Source of the DNA: Pseudeuparius sepicola | Taxonomy: Eukaryota; Arthropoda; Insecta; Coleoptera; Anthribidae | Direction of reading: 5' to 3' | Assembly (NCBI GenBank): GCA_963920635.1 | Contig: OY987298.1 | Coordinates: forward strand, 69,585,949-69,649,948 | Length of the DNA stretch: 64,000 bases | Shown: piece after piece, positions 11,439-22,827 of the stretch | Position numbering within the stretch: the stretch's first letter is position 1 | Layout of the letters: each line of letters begins with the position of its first letter | Made by a program: the position numbers and the translations under genes | Notes under the pieces: generated by a model | Databases searched by the model: none | Seen by the model: the letters and a program-made list of their open reading frames with translations, nothing else | Told to the model about the DNA's origin: nothing

Positions 11439-11834
11439 GCGTTTATTGCCCAACAGTGTAAACCATTTACAGGACAACTTATACAATACAAAAATAATAA
11501 GAAAATATGTATTAGCCATATTGGCACACAAAGAAAATGCTAATTAAATAAATCACCAAATGAACCACATCAAATGAAGAAGCAAAAGGGTATATAATAC
11601 AACTACGCTTTATATCATAAATAAATACTTAAAAGATACTTATTTACATAAAACTAAACACAACTCAATAATTTTGTCTAGGTGATCAAAATTGATATCA
11701 CAGTGGCTACACAGCGAATTGTAATTTTCACACATGAAAAACACGGGTGATTTGCGAAGCAAATTTGTATGTGCTCTATTGCAGTGAAAACTCATGGTGT
11801 TACGTGTCCTTATATCAGGCACACACACGTTCAC
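11439..11834 (-). mobile_element. LINE 3' fragment (CR1/Jockey-like group)
   Basis: On the minus strand, 64 codons (11834-11640) read like the C-terminal tail of a LINE ORF2 (VPDIRTRNTMSFHCNRAH...CDINFDHLDKII). They align with the tail of the LINE at 37728-37949 (IPRLEARHTAIFYNDLAS...CDINFDSLPYIL). A ~200-nt 3' UTR follows with AATAAA close to the end and an ATT-repeat tail. Reverse transcriptase and endonuclease are missing. Confidence 0.7.
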
Positions 11835-12067
11835 ACACAGCTAAGGTAGGATCAACCTCTAAAGCTAGGGTTGGTCTGTATTTGTGGTCCTTTTAATGAC
11901 AACGGTTTGAGCGAATTAGAACTCTATGATGAAATCACGGTTTTACCTTTTTTCCTTTCTATTATCTATAAATTTAACTTTAAGCTTATAGTTTGCCCAT
12001 ATACCGGTGGTTTAAGTGTGAATTATTAAACTCAACTTTCTAAACTAGTAATGAGTTGAAAATTATA

Positions 12068-12088
12068 ATGGTTTTGCCTCAAGAAAAG
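12068..12088 (+). CDS. Candidate first coding exon of the cyclin gene
   Basis: ATG plus six codons (MVLPQEK) running into a GT donor (AAG|GTATAT). It ends in phase 0, which matches the phase-0 acceptor of the next exon at 12630, and would leave a 541-bp intron. The exon is tiny and not conserved in any way I can see, so the true start may lie elsewhere. Confidence 0.3.
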
Positions 12089-12629
12089 GTATATCTATGT
12101 ATCATTAAAAGAAATGTTGTAAGCAAAGAGTTTCGAAACACTGTCGTACCAATTTAGCATGTAGCTTAGCATTTGTTTTTAATAAATAAAAACTTTAAAC
12201 GAAAGGTTATAGGATGGATATCACATGTAATCGTGTAATTATCACTATGGGTACCTAATTGTGGTAAACTAATAAATGTTTGTTTTATAAATACTTGGCT
12301 TTAATATGTGGAAAGGAAGGTGGGGTCTAACCAACTGAATTATTTGGACAATTTTTTTTATCACAAACTTTTGTATCAGGGTCTATAGAGATATCGGATT
12401 TTCCTTTGAACTTATTTAAGTTTGATCTCACATAAGATCCAGCTTTCCTCCAACCCTGGGTAGCCCTCAATTATTTTGTTGGGGTAGTTTTGTTGCTACA
12501 GACAATAACCAGTAAAATAATAGGCAAAGACACGTGTTTGACAAATAAGCATTTTTTTATGCAATGCTGCAATTTGTATCTATATATCTAGTTGAAGGCA
12601 ACCCTCCGAGTATTCATTTAAATTTTTAG

Positions 12630-12749
12630 GATATTATGACATACTTAATAGGATTAGAAGCAAAACATACTTTAAGAGAAATCGAAGCAGTTACATACAT
12701 ATGCATAGACTATAGATTCCAAATAGTAAACTGGATCCTGAAAATTATT
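12630..12749 (+). CDS. Cyclin-like gene, exon with first cyclin-box helix
   Basis: Forty codons from GATATTATG to AAAATTATT, between TTTTTAG and GTAAGTATG. Phase 0 on both sides. Contains the short entry helix and the V-N-W-I-L counterpart of the VDWL signature. Confidence 0.7.
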
Positions 12750-15700
12750 GTAAGTATGTTTTCATTCATATAACATACATTTATTTTTATTAGAACAAGT
12801 TAGAGACAAAAAGCAGTTTGTAATATTAAATACTACTTGAATGGTTTTCTCATCAAATCAAATCTGGCTAGACAGCTAGCAGTCTGTAGTACCCTGTTGA
12901 CATCTGTTTAGGGTAGTTTCTCATTGATATATGGCGACAGGCTACCTGTTTATGAAATCGACATTTTGTAAGCTTCAATGAGGTCCCAAATTCTTTTTTT
13001 TTTTAGGATTTAACTAATGCTGCAGACTCTGTTTTTTATATGTCAATGAGACTTTTTCACTACATTATAATTAGTCTTAGAATGCGTAGAAGTTCGTATA
13101 TGCTTATTGCCATCACTTGTTTCTGGATAATCCACAAAGTATTTGACAGCACTGTTACTATTCAGGTATTTTTTTAAATTATTGTATTTACATCTTGACA
13201 TATTTTAAATAACTTTACATTTCAGCTTGCCAGGCTGTTTTCATTATGCTCTGGAAAGTACTCAAAAAACGAGTTTTTATCAATGGAAAGGAAAATATTA
13301 AGAAAGACAAATTTTGACTTGAATATAATTGATCACAATGACTTTCTGTGCTACTATCTGTGGAAAATGGCTTTGCCAAATAAGAAGGTAAAAATAGAAA
13401 ATCTTTAAAAATGATGGTAAAGAATATCATAAAAGGCATGTACCATTTTAAACAGATTTTCTGCCAACATACTAATATTTTAGAAAAAAATGTTGTGTCT
13501 TGGGCTAAAAGAAAACTGACCCCTATGGTCAGAAAAATGCGGTTAATAAGTCAACTTTTTCAGCTTTGTTACAAATGAGTGCAAGACAATTCAGCATGAG
13601 ACAAAAAATGGAGACGTTTGAGCGCTGAGCCATAATAGTGTTTAACAATACAAAGTGAGGCATCTTAGCGTGATAACTGATAACAAAAGAACACAAGGAC
13701 AAATGAGCACCAGGATAAAATGGGGCACTATTTTATAAAAATAACTAAAACAGTAATCATAAAACATGGCGTTGGTTTAGAAAAGCCAAGAATAGTGTGA
13801 GACACGATAATGCAATGGACAAAAGGGCACTGGGACAACAGGGCGCAAAGACAAAACAGTACCTAATAACTATAATAATTGGCTCAGATTAAGAGTGCAC
13901 GGAATTCACAATGAATGGTAGTACTGGCAAATTTAAATTGATTTTAAAGGTTACTGTTATAGTTACTATTTTGCTCCATTTTGTTGCTGTAGATTTTTGT
14001 CCAAGCGCCCATTTGTCGTTGCATTGTGCGCTCTTTTGTCCCTGTGTTATTGTGTGTTGAGCTATTTTGTCACGTGTTGAATTGTCCTGCACTCATTTGT
14101 AACAGAGCCAACATTTCCAACTTAAATGAACACATAAATAATAGGAAGAGATAGTTTGTATTGGCTAAAATTTATCTTTTACAAAATCTCCAAGAAAATT
14201 TTGTACTACAGTGAATGAAAGTTTCATTGTAGAGTTCAGCTGCCCTTAGAAGAACACCGGGAAGCTATTATTAGATAGATGCGCAGTAGAACATATTAGC
14301 TCCACCCCTTACAACCACGGTATTTGCATGGCAACGACGGGCATCATTGGCTGGGTCGGTTGGTACGTAAAATTCGGAGGCGGTCCTTACTCGGTTGGAG
14401 CAAGCCACGATGACGCAGAGGTGTTCTTCTAAGAAAGGCTGAAGTCTACTAATTGTGAGTTAAATTTTTATATTGACTCAACCATTTTAGTTCTGAAAAA
14501 GTTTCTTGTTGGAGATATGAAGTTTAATCTCTACTATACCTACATACAGTGAGGTTCTAAAGTCAGCGCCCCTTATATTTTTTGAGTCCCTTAGAAGAAT
14601 TTTGTAAATTTGGGGAGTCATCCTCAGGTAGGTTTGTGTATTTTTTGAGCATAAACTCAGTTCGTTGGAAATGAGGTTACGCAGATAGATCGATATGAAT
14701 CAGGAAGGAGGTCATTTTGGCTCATCTTTGGCATATAAATTACCTCGACCCTCGACCACTCTGATGGGATAAATCCTCATGCGAGGCTAGCTAGTTTTAA
14801 CATGTGAGGTACTATTACATCCCTTCTTCACCTGGTGACTTGTAAGGTTGGAAATAGCTAACTGCCCAGCTTACCACTCCATGTGATTACCCTTCTGGCC
14901 CTCAGCCAATCATCCCTCCCAGGTCGTTTAGGTTTCCTCGAGGTCCTCATTGTTGGAGCAGACGAATCATCCAGCATCAAACATGTCATCAGGTCATTTT
15001 AACGAACCCAGTTTCGCCCATGACACGCTGTATATACAGTGTGGTTCATTTCAAGTCGAGACAATTCATTATTTTTTTACGGGTTGACCGATTTTCAAAA
15101 ACTTTTTTTTTTAAATATAGTGCTCCGAAAGATATACATTTTGACACTAATTTCTTTCAGATTCGTCTTTTCCATGACCTACTATGATCAAAATTATACC
15201 CCCAAAAACTGCAAAAGTACATTAGGCATTTTTTTAGGAAAAAAATGAATAGCACAGTCGTATTGGCCATACCTGAAAACCCCACATACCAAGTTTCACG
15301 GTCATAACTTTTTGTTATGTTTGAAGCTATTTTAGACACGTTAAAAATACAAAAATCGAAAAAATCGATTTTTCTCTTGGTGTTTTTTTTTTACATTTTT
15401 TCTACATTTTTAACTTATGCCTATTAAAAAACATAAACAATATTAAATTTAAGAAAGTATTTTCAATAAAAACACCTTTTTTTATTTGAAAAAAATTAAA
15501 AATTGGTTGGTATCCACGTATCCAGGGTGCTCTTTTTTGAAAATACTTTCTAAAATTTAATATCGTTTATGTTTTTTAATAGGCATAAGTTAAAATTGTA
15601 GGAAAAAAAAATGAAAAAAAAAACACCTAGAGAAAAATTGTTTTTTTTTTCCGATTTTTGTATTTTTAATGTGAACGCCCTAAGGCAGGGCCATGAAATC

Positions 15701-17205
15701 GGGGGAATTGATGGCTTATGTGAGCCCTAATCAAACTGCAAAGAAACAATTTTAAAATATCTCTCGGTGTTTGTACAGAGTACTCCGAAAAACCGTATTT
15801 TTGCTATGTTTGAAGCTATTTTGTGTATAAGTTATGACCGTGAAACTTGGTATGTGGGGTTTTCGGGTATGGCCAATACGACTGTGCTATTCATTTTTTT
15901 TCCTAAAAAAAATGCCTAATGTACTTTTGCAGTTTTTGGGGGTATGACTTTGATCATAGTAGGTCATGGAAAAGACGAATCTGAAAAAAATTAGTGTCAA
16001 ATTGTATATCTTTCGGAGCACTATATTTTAAAAAAAGTTTTGAAAATCTGTCAACCCGTAAAAAAATGATGAATTGTCTCGACTTGAAGTGAAACACACT
16101 GTAGGTACTATTATACATAGTTTTACGGCGTCTATGGTGGAAACACAGAAAATATAGCCTATTTATTCTGGGATAGTTCTTTCTTTAGGCATTATGAAGC
16201 ATGATGTAGTGGTTGTTGAAGAGTTTTGGGCCGCATATCATAGACTAATTTTAATTTAAATAGCCAAATAAGTCGAAATATCTTGCGAACCAAATAAAAA
16301 AATTACAGAAAGTAAACATTGGTTTTAAAAAATAATTCACTTAAGCCATAGATGTGTGTAAAAAAAGTTAGGGGGTTTGGCAAAGTTCAAAATGGGTGAT
16401 TTGATTATAACAAACAAATCTGTGTCAAATTTCAACTGGACATTTTAAAAAGAAAACAAAATAGTTAATGTTTTTTAAAAATTAAACTTTAACACCCTGT
16501 ATTTTCAAGTAGAAGTGTCTAAATGAAAAATAGTGATAGAAAAGTCACATTAGTAGTTATGTCCAAGGAATATGTGGTCAATAAATTGATCTACTTTTTG
16601 TAACACGAAACAAATATATTCAAAAGCAAAAGATATTTAAGATGGTTCATTTTAAAAGAAAAGCACTGTATACATCGAATTGTGCTTGTTTGACCTTACT
16701 TTTCAAACAGTCTGCTCCAACCTATAATATACTATAACTTTAGAAAAATTGGCCTAAATACCTATTATAAAATGTGTCATTGTCAATATATTGAAATAAA
16801 TATCATCATCGCATTATTATTCCTATTAGGACACATAGGTTGATGCATTCTAAATAAATTGGCATTTATTTGTTTTAGTTATTGAACATCGCATCACATT
16901 TTGTACTTGATTGTTGTGTTTTATTTAATGTCTTCATAATTACAAGTCCATCGATATTATCAGCAGCTGCCGTATTTGTGGCATGTCAAGCAATGGGTGA
17001 AGATGTGTCTTGTGTCACTGGCAAAATGTTGAAATGGATTGATAATAAAACATTGAAAAACACATCTGGAATAGTGATGCAACATGTATGTTTTGTTATA
17101 AAGAACAACATAAATGGCCCAATAGATAAATATTCTACTTTAAATAATATGTACGTTACGAACACTTTTAAAAAATATTTTTGTTCATTAAGTAGCAATA
17201 ATTAG
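12630..17205 (+). CDS. Divergent cyclin-like protein gene (four exons visible)
   Basis: Joined phase-0 exons 12630-12749, 13007-13165, 13226-13387 and 16879-17205 encode 255 residues in one frame, all with AG/GT borders. They match a cyclin box pair: DIMTYLIGLEAKH (counterpart of the D-I-Y-YL-E-E start), RFQIVNWIL (counterpart of MRAILVDWL), SYMLIAITCFWIIHK (third helix region), KYSKNEFLSMERKILRKTNFDL (counterpart of YTK..LL-ME..IL..L-FDL), then a C-terminal fold with SPSILSAAAVFVACQ. The lysine (in HKVFD) and glutamate (in SMERKIL) that contact the CDK in known cyclins are present. Helix 1 and 3 are strongly diverged, so the subtype (A/B-like, J or O) cannot be named. It would bind and activate a cyclin-dependent kinase. 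The lack of stops or frameshifts argues for a live gene. Confidence 0.72.
13007..13165 (+). CDS. Cyclin-like gene, exon with helices 2-3
   Basis: Fifty-three codons after a long polypyrimidine tract (about 14 T) and TTTAG, ending ATTCAG|GTATTT. Phase 0 on both sides. The segment MRRSSYMLIAITCFWIIHK corresponds to the helix that usually reads L-GI-ALLIASKYEE. Confidence 0.7.
13226..13387 (+). CDS. Cyclin-like gene, exon with helices 4-5
   Basis: Fifty-four codons between ACATTTCAG and GTAAAAATAG. Contains the conserved order YS-KNEFLSMERKIL...FDLN, the best cyclin match in the gene. Phase 0 on both sides. Confidence 0.75.
13563..14108. mobile_element. MITE-like inverted repeat in the cyclin intron
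   Basis: Ends GCTTTGTTACAAATGAGTGCAAGACAATTCA mirrored by TGAATTGTCCTGCACTCATTTGTAACAGAGC (written here in parts; 13563-13593 and 14079-14108). The interior repeats a short word of the form GACAAA-GGGCAC at irregular 12-30 nt spacing on both arms. No coding frame. Confidence 0.6.
14918..15022 (+). repeat. Dispersed repeat (copy also at 58275-58425)
   Basis: GTCGTTTAGGTTTCCTCGAGG...TCATCCAGCA...ACGAACCCAGTT is shared in the same orientation with 58275-58425. It abuts the next palindrome. Class unknown; SINE- or MITE-like. Confidence 0.45.
15037..16101. mobile_element. Long-inverted-repeat element with CAGTGTG ends, in cyclin intron
   Basis: TA-flanked (15035-15036, 16102-16103). Ends CAGTGTGGTTCATTTCAAGT / ACTTGAAGTGAAACACACTG. 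Arms of about 500 nt mirror each other; the CGAAACTTGGTATGTGGGG-type block occurs at about 15285 and inverted about 15840. The inner part carries a second palindrome near 15400-15620. Non-coding. Confidence 0.75.
16104..16878. other. Intronic sequence with isolated element ends
   Basis: Part of the third cyclin intron. A lone CACCCTGTA (16493-16501) and a lone CACTGTATA (about 16664) look like right ends of decayed inverted-repeat elements without partners. Nothing coding. Confidence 0.4.
16879..17205 (+). CDS. Cyclin-like gene, last exon (C-terminal cyclin fold)
   Basis: Starts after TTTGTTTTAG and runs 108 codons to TAG at 17203-17205. SPSILSAAAVFVACQAMGED corresponds to the start of the second fold (P-S-IAAAA). 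The tail is lysine- and asparagine-rich and unlike any motif I know. Confidence 0.7.
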   Translation, partial: LLNIASHFVLDCCVLFNVFIITSPSILSAAAVFVACQAMGEDVSCVTGKMLKWIDNKTLKNTSGIVMQHVCFVIKNNINGPIDKYSTLNNMYVTNTFKKYFCSLSSNN

Positions 17206-17597
17206 TAACCATCTTATATTATAATCATAATTTTTAGGAAAATACTAAATATAGGCATTTTGAACATTTTACATTTTTGTCTTATTGTTCTTGCAATTTT
17301 ATTGAGCCATCTCCATCGACCCTCCTCACTAGTAGCGGCACTGATGGTTCGAGGATTATGGCTCCTTTATGTAATTAAAAACCCAGTCATTTTCGATCGA
17401 AAAATATGTGCAAATAGAAATTAATCCGAGACCGATGCTATATACAGTTTGCGCAATTTAACTAGACACTCCGCAGGAATGCTTGGATGCATCCTCGTGG
17501 GACACGGTGCACCATTGGCTGTCCTAAATCCCTACTTCGGTCGCCGCTGACATCAAGGTGGTCAATTTATATTACACTGCATTTCAATTCACATGTG

Positions 17598-17603
17598 AAT
17601 AAA
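17598..17603 (+). terminator. Candidate poly(A) signal of the cyclin gene
   Basis: First AATAAA on the + strand downstream of the stop codon at 17205, about 390 nt away. Plausible but unproven. Confidence 0.3.
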
Positions 17604-18359
17604 GACATTCCCAGTACCAATCTGTTCAAAAAATTCCCCTGAAAAACATAAAAAAAGGTCCTCTCTCGATGGACCCCCATTTTTTTTATTAATCAAGAAC
17701 TACCTACTAATTATTTGTGCACCAAAACCATAACTGCCCATAACTGGACTTGAATCCATTCAATTAAAATAAAAAAATTACCAGGATGTAGAGAAGAAAA
17801 TTATGCATAATCTATAGCAAAAATCTATATTGTAAAACTTACGGTTTTTGAGTACAAAATTTTCAAACGGCAGCTACGTTATTTCGTTATTTCGGCTTGG
17901 GGCTCTGGGGTTGGAATGTTTAAAGCTTCCCCCGAGTCTTCGAGTGAGATTCGGATGCTTCCGGCATCCCCGAAAAATCGAGATATAAGAAAAAAACACG
18001 CAGTTTCCAAGAGTGGTTCCGGGAATTCCAGTCAATGTTATTAATTCTATAGTCGTCCCGTTCTTCGTAAGTAGAAAATCAGAAGTTGGTAAATTTTCAT
18101 GGATATCGGGTTTTCGAGGTTTCTTTTGGTACTGGAGGAAACTACAATACCCAATTAAGAGATTTACCACCTCCTTTTCAAGGTTGTCAAAAGACTTTTG
18201 CGAAAAAGATGGCCAACGTTTCTGGGGCCAGTTGTAAGATTAGACAGGCAACCTAAGAGCAACCTAATGGCGCCAAACTTATTTCCCGCAACTTGACAGT
18301 GCATTTTTTGGTTTTTCACAATTTTAAGCAGTTTCAAGAAAAGCAAACCATCAACATAC

Positions 18360-20060
18360 ACAGTATGATTTTTTAGAACTACCACCACGTTTTCTCGCTT
18401 ATTTTGCGCCCTACAAAAAAAGGTAAGAAACAAAAATGTGGAAGTTTTTGACAGCTAAGTGGTGCTGCCAACTTGTCGTGCAATATAAAAAAACTTCAAA
18501 TTGAGCAAAACAATTAATAGTCGCAGCATGTTTATATTAAGAGATAGGGGAAAAAACTGAGTTGCTTTCTGAAAACTATAAAGGGTCTTCGGCTCTTGTG
18601 AGGCTATGAATTTTTTTTGTTTATTTCTTATTAAGTGATTTTCTCACTTATTTTGGGCCGCACAGAAAATACGTAAGAAAATAAAATATGGCAATTTTGG
18701 TTAGCCAGGCGACCTTAAAAAAGAAATGATTCTCCACGCCCAATTTGTCGCGCTGTGCGAAATAAACTTAAAATCGACAAAAATTTCCATGCCCTCAAGA
18801 GAGCCGAAGACCCTGTGTAATTTGCTAAAACTATCTGATCACCTGGCTGGATAAAGCTTCTCAGTGCCATCAATTTTCAATATAAAAGATTTCCTGTGTC
18901 TTTTTGAAATCAGGGACCCTTTAAAGTAAGGGGACCCAGCATTATACTTTCCAAAGTGAGGCCGTTTCTTTCCTCATTCTAATGGTCTCAATGATGCCAA
19001 GTATGCCATTTTATTGGAGAATCTATGAATATAACAGGTACTTTGATTGTTAGTAAAAATTAATAATGGTTTCCATGATTTCTAAAAATTAAACTTGACA
19101 ATATTCTGTCAACAAACACAGAATATGGCAAGTGACAAATGAATCACATTTATTTTATATTTTTTGGTTTCCTGCAATTATTTCCAGGAATTTAAGTAAT
19201 ATAACTATGGTAAGTCAGTGCCGATTTTGCTTATTTGAGAATTTGTCGCTATTGCACCTTGTTACCAGGTTCCTGAATCCACTTGTAATAATATGTGTAC
19301 TTGAACTTTCTTCCCTTGTTGAATGTATCTACCCAAAGAACTTTCACAGATTTCGGGATGGACTAATAAGATTAGGTCTTGTACTTAGTCATGTAGTTTT
19401 TCTCGGTGCTCATTATAAAATTTTTGTAATTTATACCTAGTTTTAGATAAAAACTGTTTAAAGACCTGACTGAAGCTACCTGCTTAATAATTTAAAATTT
19501 GCGAAACACGATTTGTTTCGAACTACCTAGTTATACGTAATGCCCACGTAATGGGAATTGTAGGATTACTAAAGGTGAGACAAGAAAAATCTGGTTGCAA
19601 TTATTGGGACTACTACAGGGGGCCGCGTTACCTTTAATTGACTATCTGGAAGTTAGAAAACCTAAAAATTGTGAACTACGATGGGAAATATTTTGCCTCC
19701 TTTGGGATCTATGGCACTGGCATGTCACATAAAACCTGATAGCAGTTGGACACTGACCCCACTTATGTGGTCTCCTTGGAGTAGACAGAAAACAAACTTC
19801 CCCTCAAGGCTTCACTTTTCTTATGTGATAGACTGTGACATGCTGGGTCCCCTTATTTTAAAGAGTCCCTGTTTGAAATAAACATTTCACGGCTATTAAT
19901 AGTTTGAGGTTTTTTGTATTGCGCGACAAATTGGCTATAGGCCGATTTCTTTTTCAGCACCACTTAGCTATCCAAAATTGCAATATTTTTGTTCCTTACG
20001 TTTTTTTTGTAGGGCGCAAAATAAGCATAGTAGTAGTCCTAAAAAATCATCTTGTACATA
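18360..20060. repeat. Nested inverted repeats
   Basis: A block at about 18360-18480 (ATTTTTTAGAACTACCACCACG...TTTTGCGCCCTAC) is mirrored at about 19925-20060, and a third diverged version lies at 18640-18760. An inner pair GGGTCTTCGGCTCTTG (18593) and GAGAGCCGAAGACCC (18801) and a pair CAGGGACCCTTTAAAGTAAGG (18912) / CCTTATTTTAAAGAGTCCCTG (19850) are also inverted. Boundaries and class are unclear; no coding support for the open frame at 19132-19440. Confidence 0.5.
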
Positions 20061-20284
20061 TTATTATATCATTTTAAAGTAGACACATCAATAGTTAAAA
20101 TGCGCCCTGACAAAATATTTAAATCGAAAAAAAAACAATAAAGTTTTCCATGGAAGATTTTGAGTTTTTCCCCAGATTCCAGTAAAATCAGGCTTATCCA
20201 ATGCAAAAAAGTAGGTATATTTTCACACAATTTTATGTAAATATATTGGATTGAGTTCACATAAGGTGTAAATAACAAAAAAAA

Positions 20285-22827
20285 ATTAGTTGAAATTTGA
20301 GCTCCTGGGTATGAGGCGCCATTTCGGACTAAATTATTATTTTTGAATATATAAATTTCTCGCGCTAATATATTTTTTTAATATGATATTTATATAAATT
20401 TGCGTCAAATTTATATATTACGCATCGCCCAAAAGTATATATTACAGTAAACGCAAAAAAATATATCAAAACACGATATATTAATTTGGTGCGCCAATAT
20501 ATAATAATTTAGGGTACCACCGGTTGTCACCAGAGGCCGCGCCGCGCATCCCCAAAGTGCACCGGCAACGCTGCAGCAGAAAGGGCAGAAGCCCGAAGTC
20601 GAAATATTTTTTTTATATGATATTTATAGAAATTTGCGTGAATAATCTTTTTTTAGTCAAATTTATATATGACGCATCGCCCAAAAGTATATATTACAGT
20701 AAACGCAAAAAAATATATCAAAACACGATATATTAATTTGGTGCGCCAATATATAATAATTTAGGGTACCACCGGTTGTCACCAGAGGCCGCGCCGCGCA
20801 TCCCTAAAGTGCACCGGCAACGCTGCAGCAGAAAGGGCAGAAGCCCGAAGTCGAAATATTTTTTTTATATGATATTTATAGAAATTTGCGTGAATAATCT
20901 TTTTTTAGTCAAATTTATATATGACGCATCGCCCAAAAGTATATATTACAGTAAACGCAAAAAAAATATATCAAAACACGATATATTAATTTGGTGCGCC
21001 AATATATAATAATTTAGGGTACCACCGGTTGTCACCAGAGGCCGCGCCGCGCATCCCTAAAGTGCACCGGCAACGCTGCAGCAGAAAGGGCAGAAGCCCG
21101 AAGTCGAAATATTTTTTTTATATGATATTTATAGAAATTTGCGTGAATAATCTTTTTTTAGTCAAATTTATATATGACGCATCGCCCAAAAGTATATATT
21201 ACAGTAAACGCAAAAAAATATATCAAAACACGATATATTAATTTGGTGCGCCAATATATAATAATTTAGGGTACCACCGGTTGTCACCAGAGGCCGCGCC
21301 GCGCATCCCTAAAGTGCACCGGCAACGCTGCAGCAGAAAGGGCAGAAGCCCGAAGTCGAAATATTTTTTTTATATGATATTTATAGAAATTTGCATGAAT
21401 AATCTTTTTTTAGTCAAATTTATATATGACGCATCGCCCAAAAGTATATATTACAGTAAACGCAAAAAAATATATCAAAACACGATATATTAATTTGGTG
21501 CGCCAATATATAATAATTTAGGGTACCACCGGTTGTCACCAGAGGCCGCGCCGCGCATCCCTAAAGTGCACCGGCAACGCTGCAGCAGAAAGGGCAGAAG
21601 CCCGAAGTCGAAATATTTTTTTTATATGATATTTATAGAAATTTGCATGAATAATCTTTTTTTAGTCAAATTTATATATGACGCATCGCCCAAAAGTATA
21701 TATTACAGTAAACGCAAAAAAATATATCAAAACACTGGTCGTCACCAGAGGTCGCGCACCGGCAACGCTGCAGCAGAAAGCGCGGAAGCCCGAAGTCGAA
21801 GTGATTATTATTACTGACGTACTGGATGTTCTTTTTCTGTGTCAGGTTTGGGATTTGATGTTTTGTGGTGCATAACCCCACAATCATCTTACATATTAGT
21901 TTCCCGCCCGCATGATCATTTTCGTTTCGCCTTGGTTTTGTTGTAGGAAGTGGCTATTTATACGTCCGATGTATATAAAAGTCGGTATACGTCTTGCACT
22001 CTCATTGGTGGATTGAGTCACGTGACTTCTTTGGACGTACATTTAACTCCGTACACGTTCGAAGCCGAAGTAAACATTTGATACGTTCTACGTCGGAAGC
22101 CGTCGGAAGTGCATTTTTCTCAAGCATCTTTGCAATAAGGAGCGTATTCCCTCCTTTTTGGGGGATAAGCGCTGTGGTAATCTTTTCCAATGGTGTAACG
22201 TCGGGCCAAAAATAGGGGATAGGAACCTATCTAGCCAAAATTTCAAGAAAATCGGGGGTGGATTTTACACAGGGACCCTTTTTATTTTAAAGAGTCCCTG
22301 CTTTTACACCATTCTGCGCTTTCTGCTGCGGCGTTACCGGTGCACTTTAGGGATGCGCAGCGCGACCTCTGGTGACGACCGGTGGTACCCTAAATTATTA
22401 TATATTGGCGCACCAAATTAATATACCGTGTTTTGATATATTTTTTGCGTTTACTGTAATATATACTTTTGGGCGATGCGTAATATATAAATTTGACTAA
22501 AAAAAGATTATTCGCGCAAATTTCTATAAATATCATATAAAAAAATATATTTCGACTTCGGGCTTCTGCACTTTCTGCTGCAGCGTTGCCGGTGCACTTT
22601 AGGAATGCGCGGCGCGACCTCTGGTGACGACCAGTGTTTTGATATATTTTTTTGCGTTTACTGTAATATATACTTTTGGGCGATGCGTAATATATAAATT
22701 TGACTACAAAAAGATTATTCACGCAAATTTCTATAAATATCATATTAAAAAAATATATTAGCCCGATAAATTTATATATTCAAAAATAATAATTTAGTCC
22801 GAAATGGCGCCTCATACCTGGGAATCA
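20285..22827. repeat. Palindromic satellite block
   Basis: Outer arms GAGCTCCTGGGTATGAGGCG (about 20300) and CGCCTCATACCTGGGA (about 22808) are mirrored. Inside, the left arm holds five to six direct 252-bp units and the right arm (22310-22800) at least two inverted units. The central 500 bp (about 21800-22310) is unrelated unique sequence with no recognisable gene. Short frames of 70-94 codons in each unit are a by-product of the repeat. Confidence 0.75.
20512..21735 (+). repeat. 252-bp tandem repeat with GC-rich core
   Basis: The word CACCAGAGGCCGCGCCGCGC recurs at about 20529, 20781, 21034, 21286 and 21538 (period 252-253). Each unit combines an about 85-bp GC-rich part (GCACCGGCAACGCTGCAGCAG) with an about 165-bp AT-rich part full of TATATA. 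Units are nearly identical, differing in one or two bases and in A-tract length. Confidence 0.9.

Noticed and set aside
19132..19440. 102-codon frame with hydrophobic stretches
   Set aside because: Lies inside nested inverted repeats; hydrophobicity follows from T-rich DNA.
20524..21817. Repeated 70-94-codon open frames beginning MSPEAAPRIPK
   Set aside because: They are an automatic result of the 252-bp tandem repeat; they start at a non-ATG codon, and the same frame recurs in each unit with no independent sign of coding.
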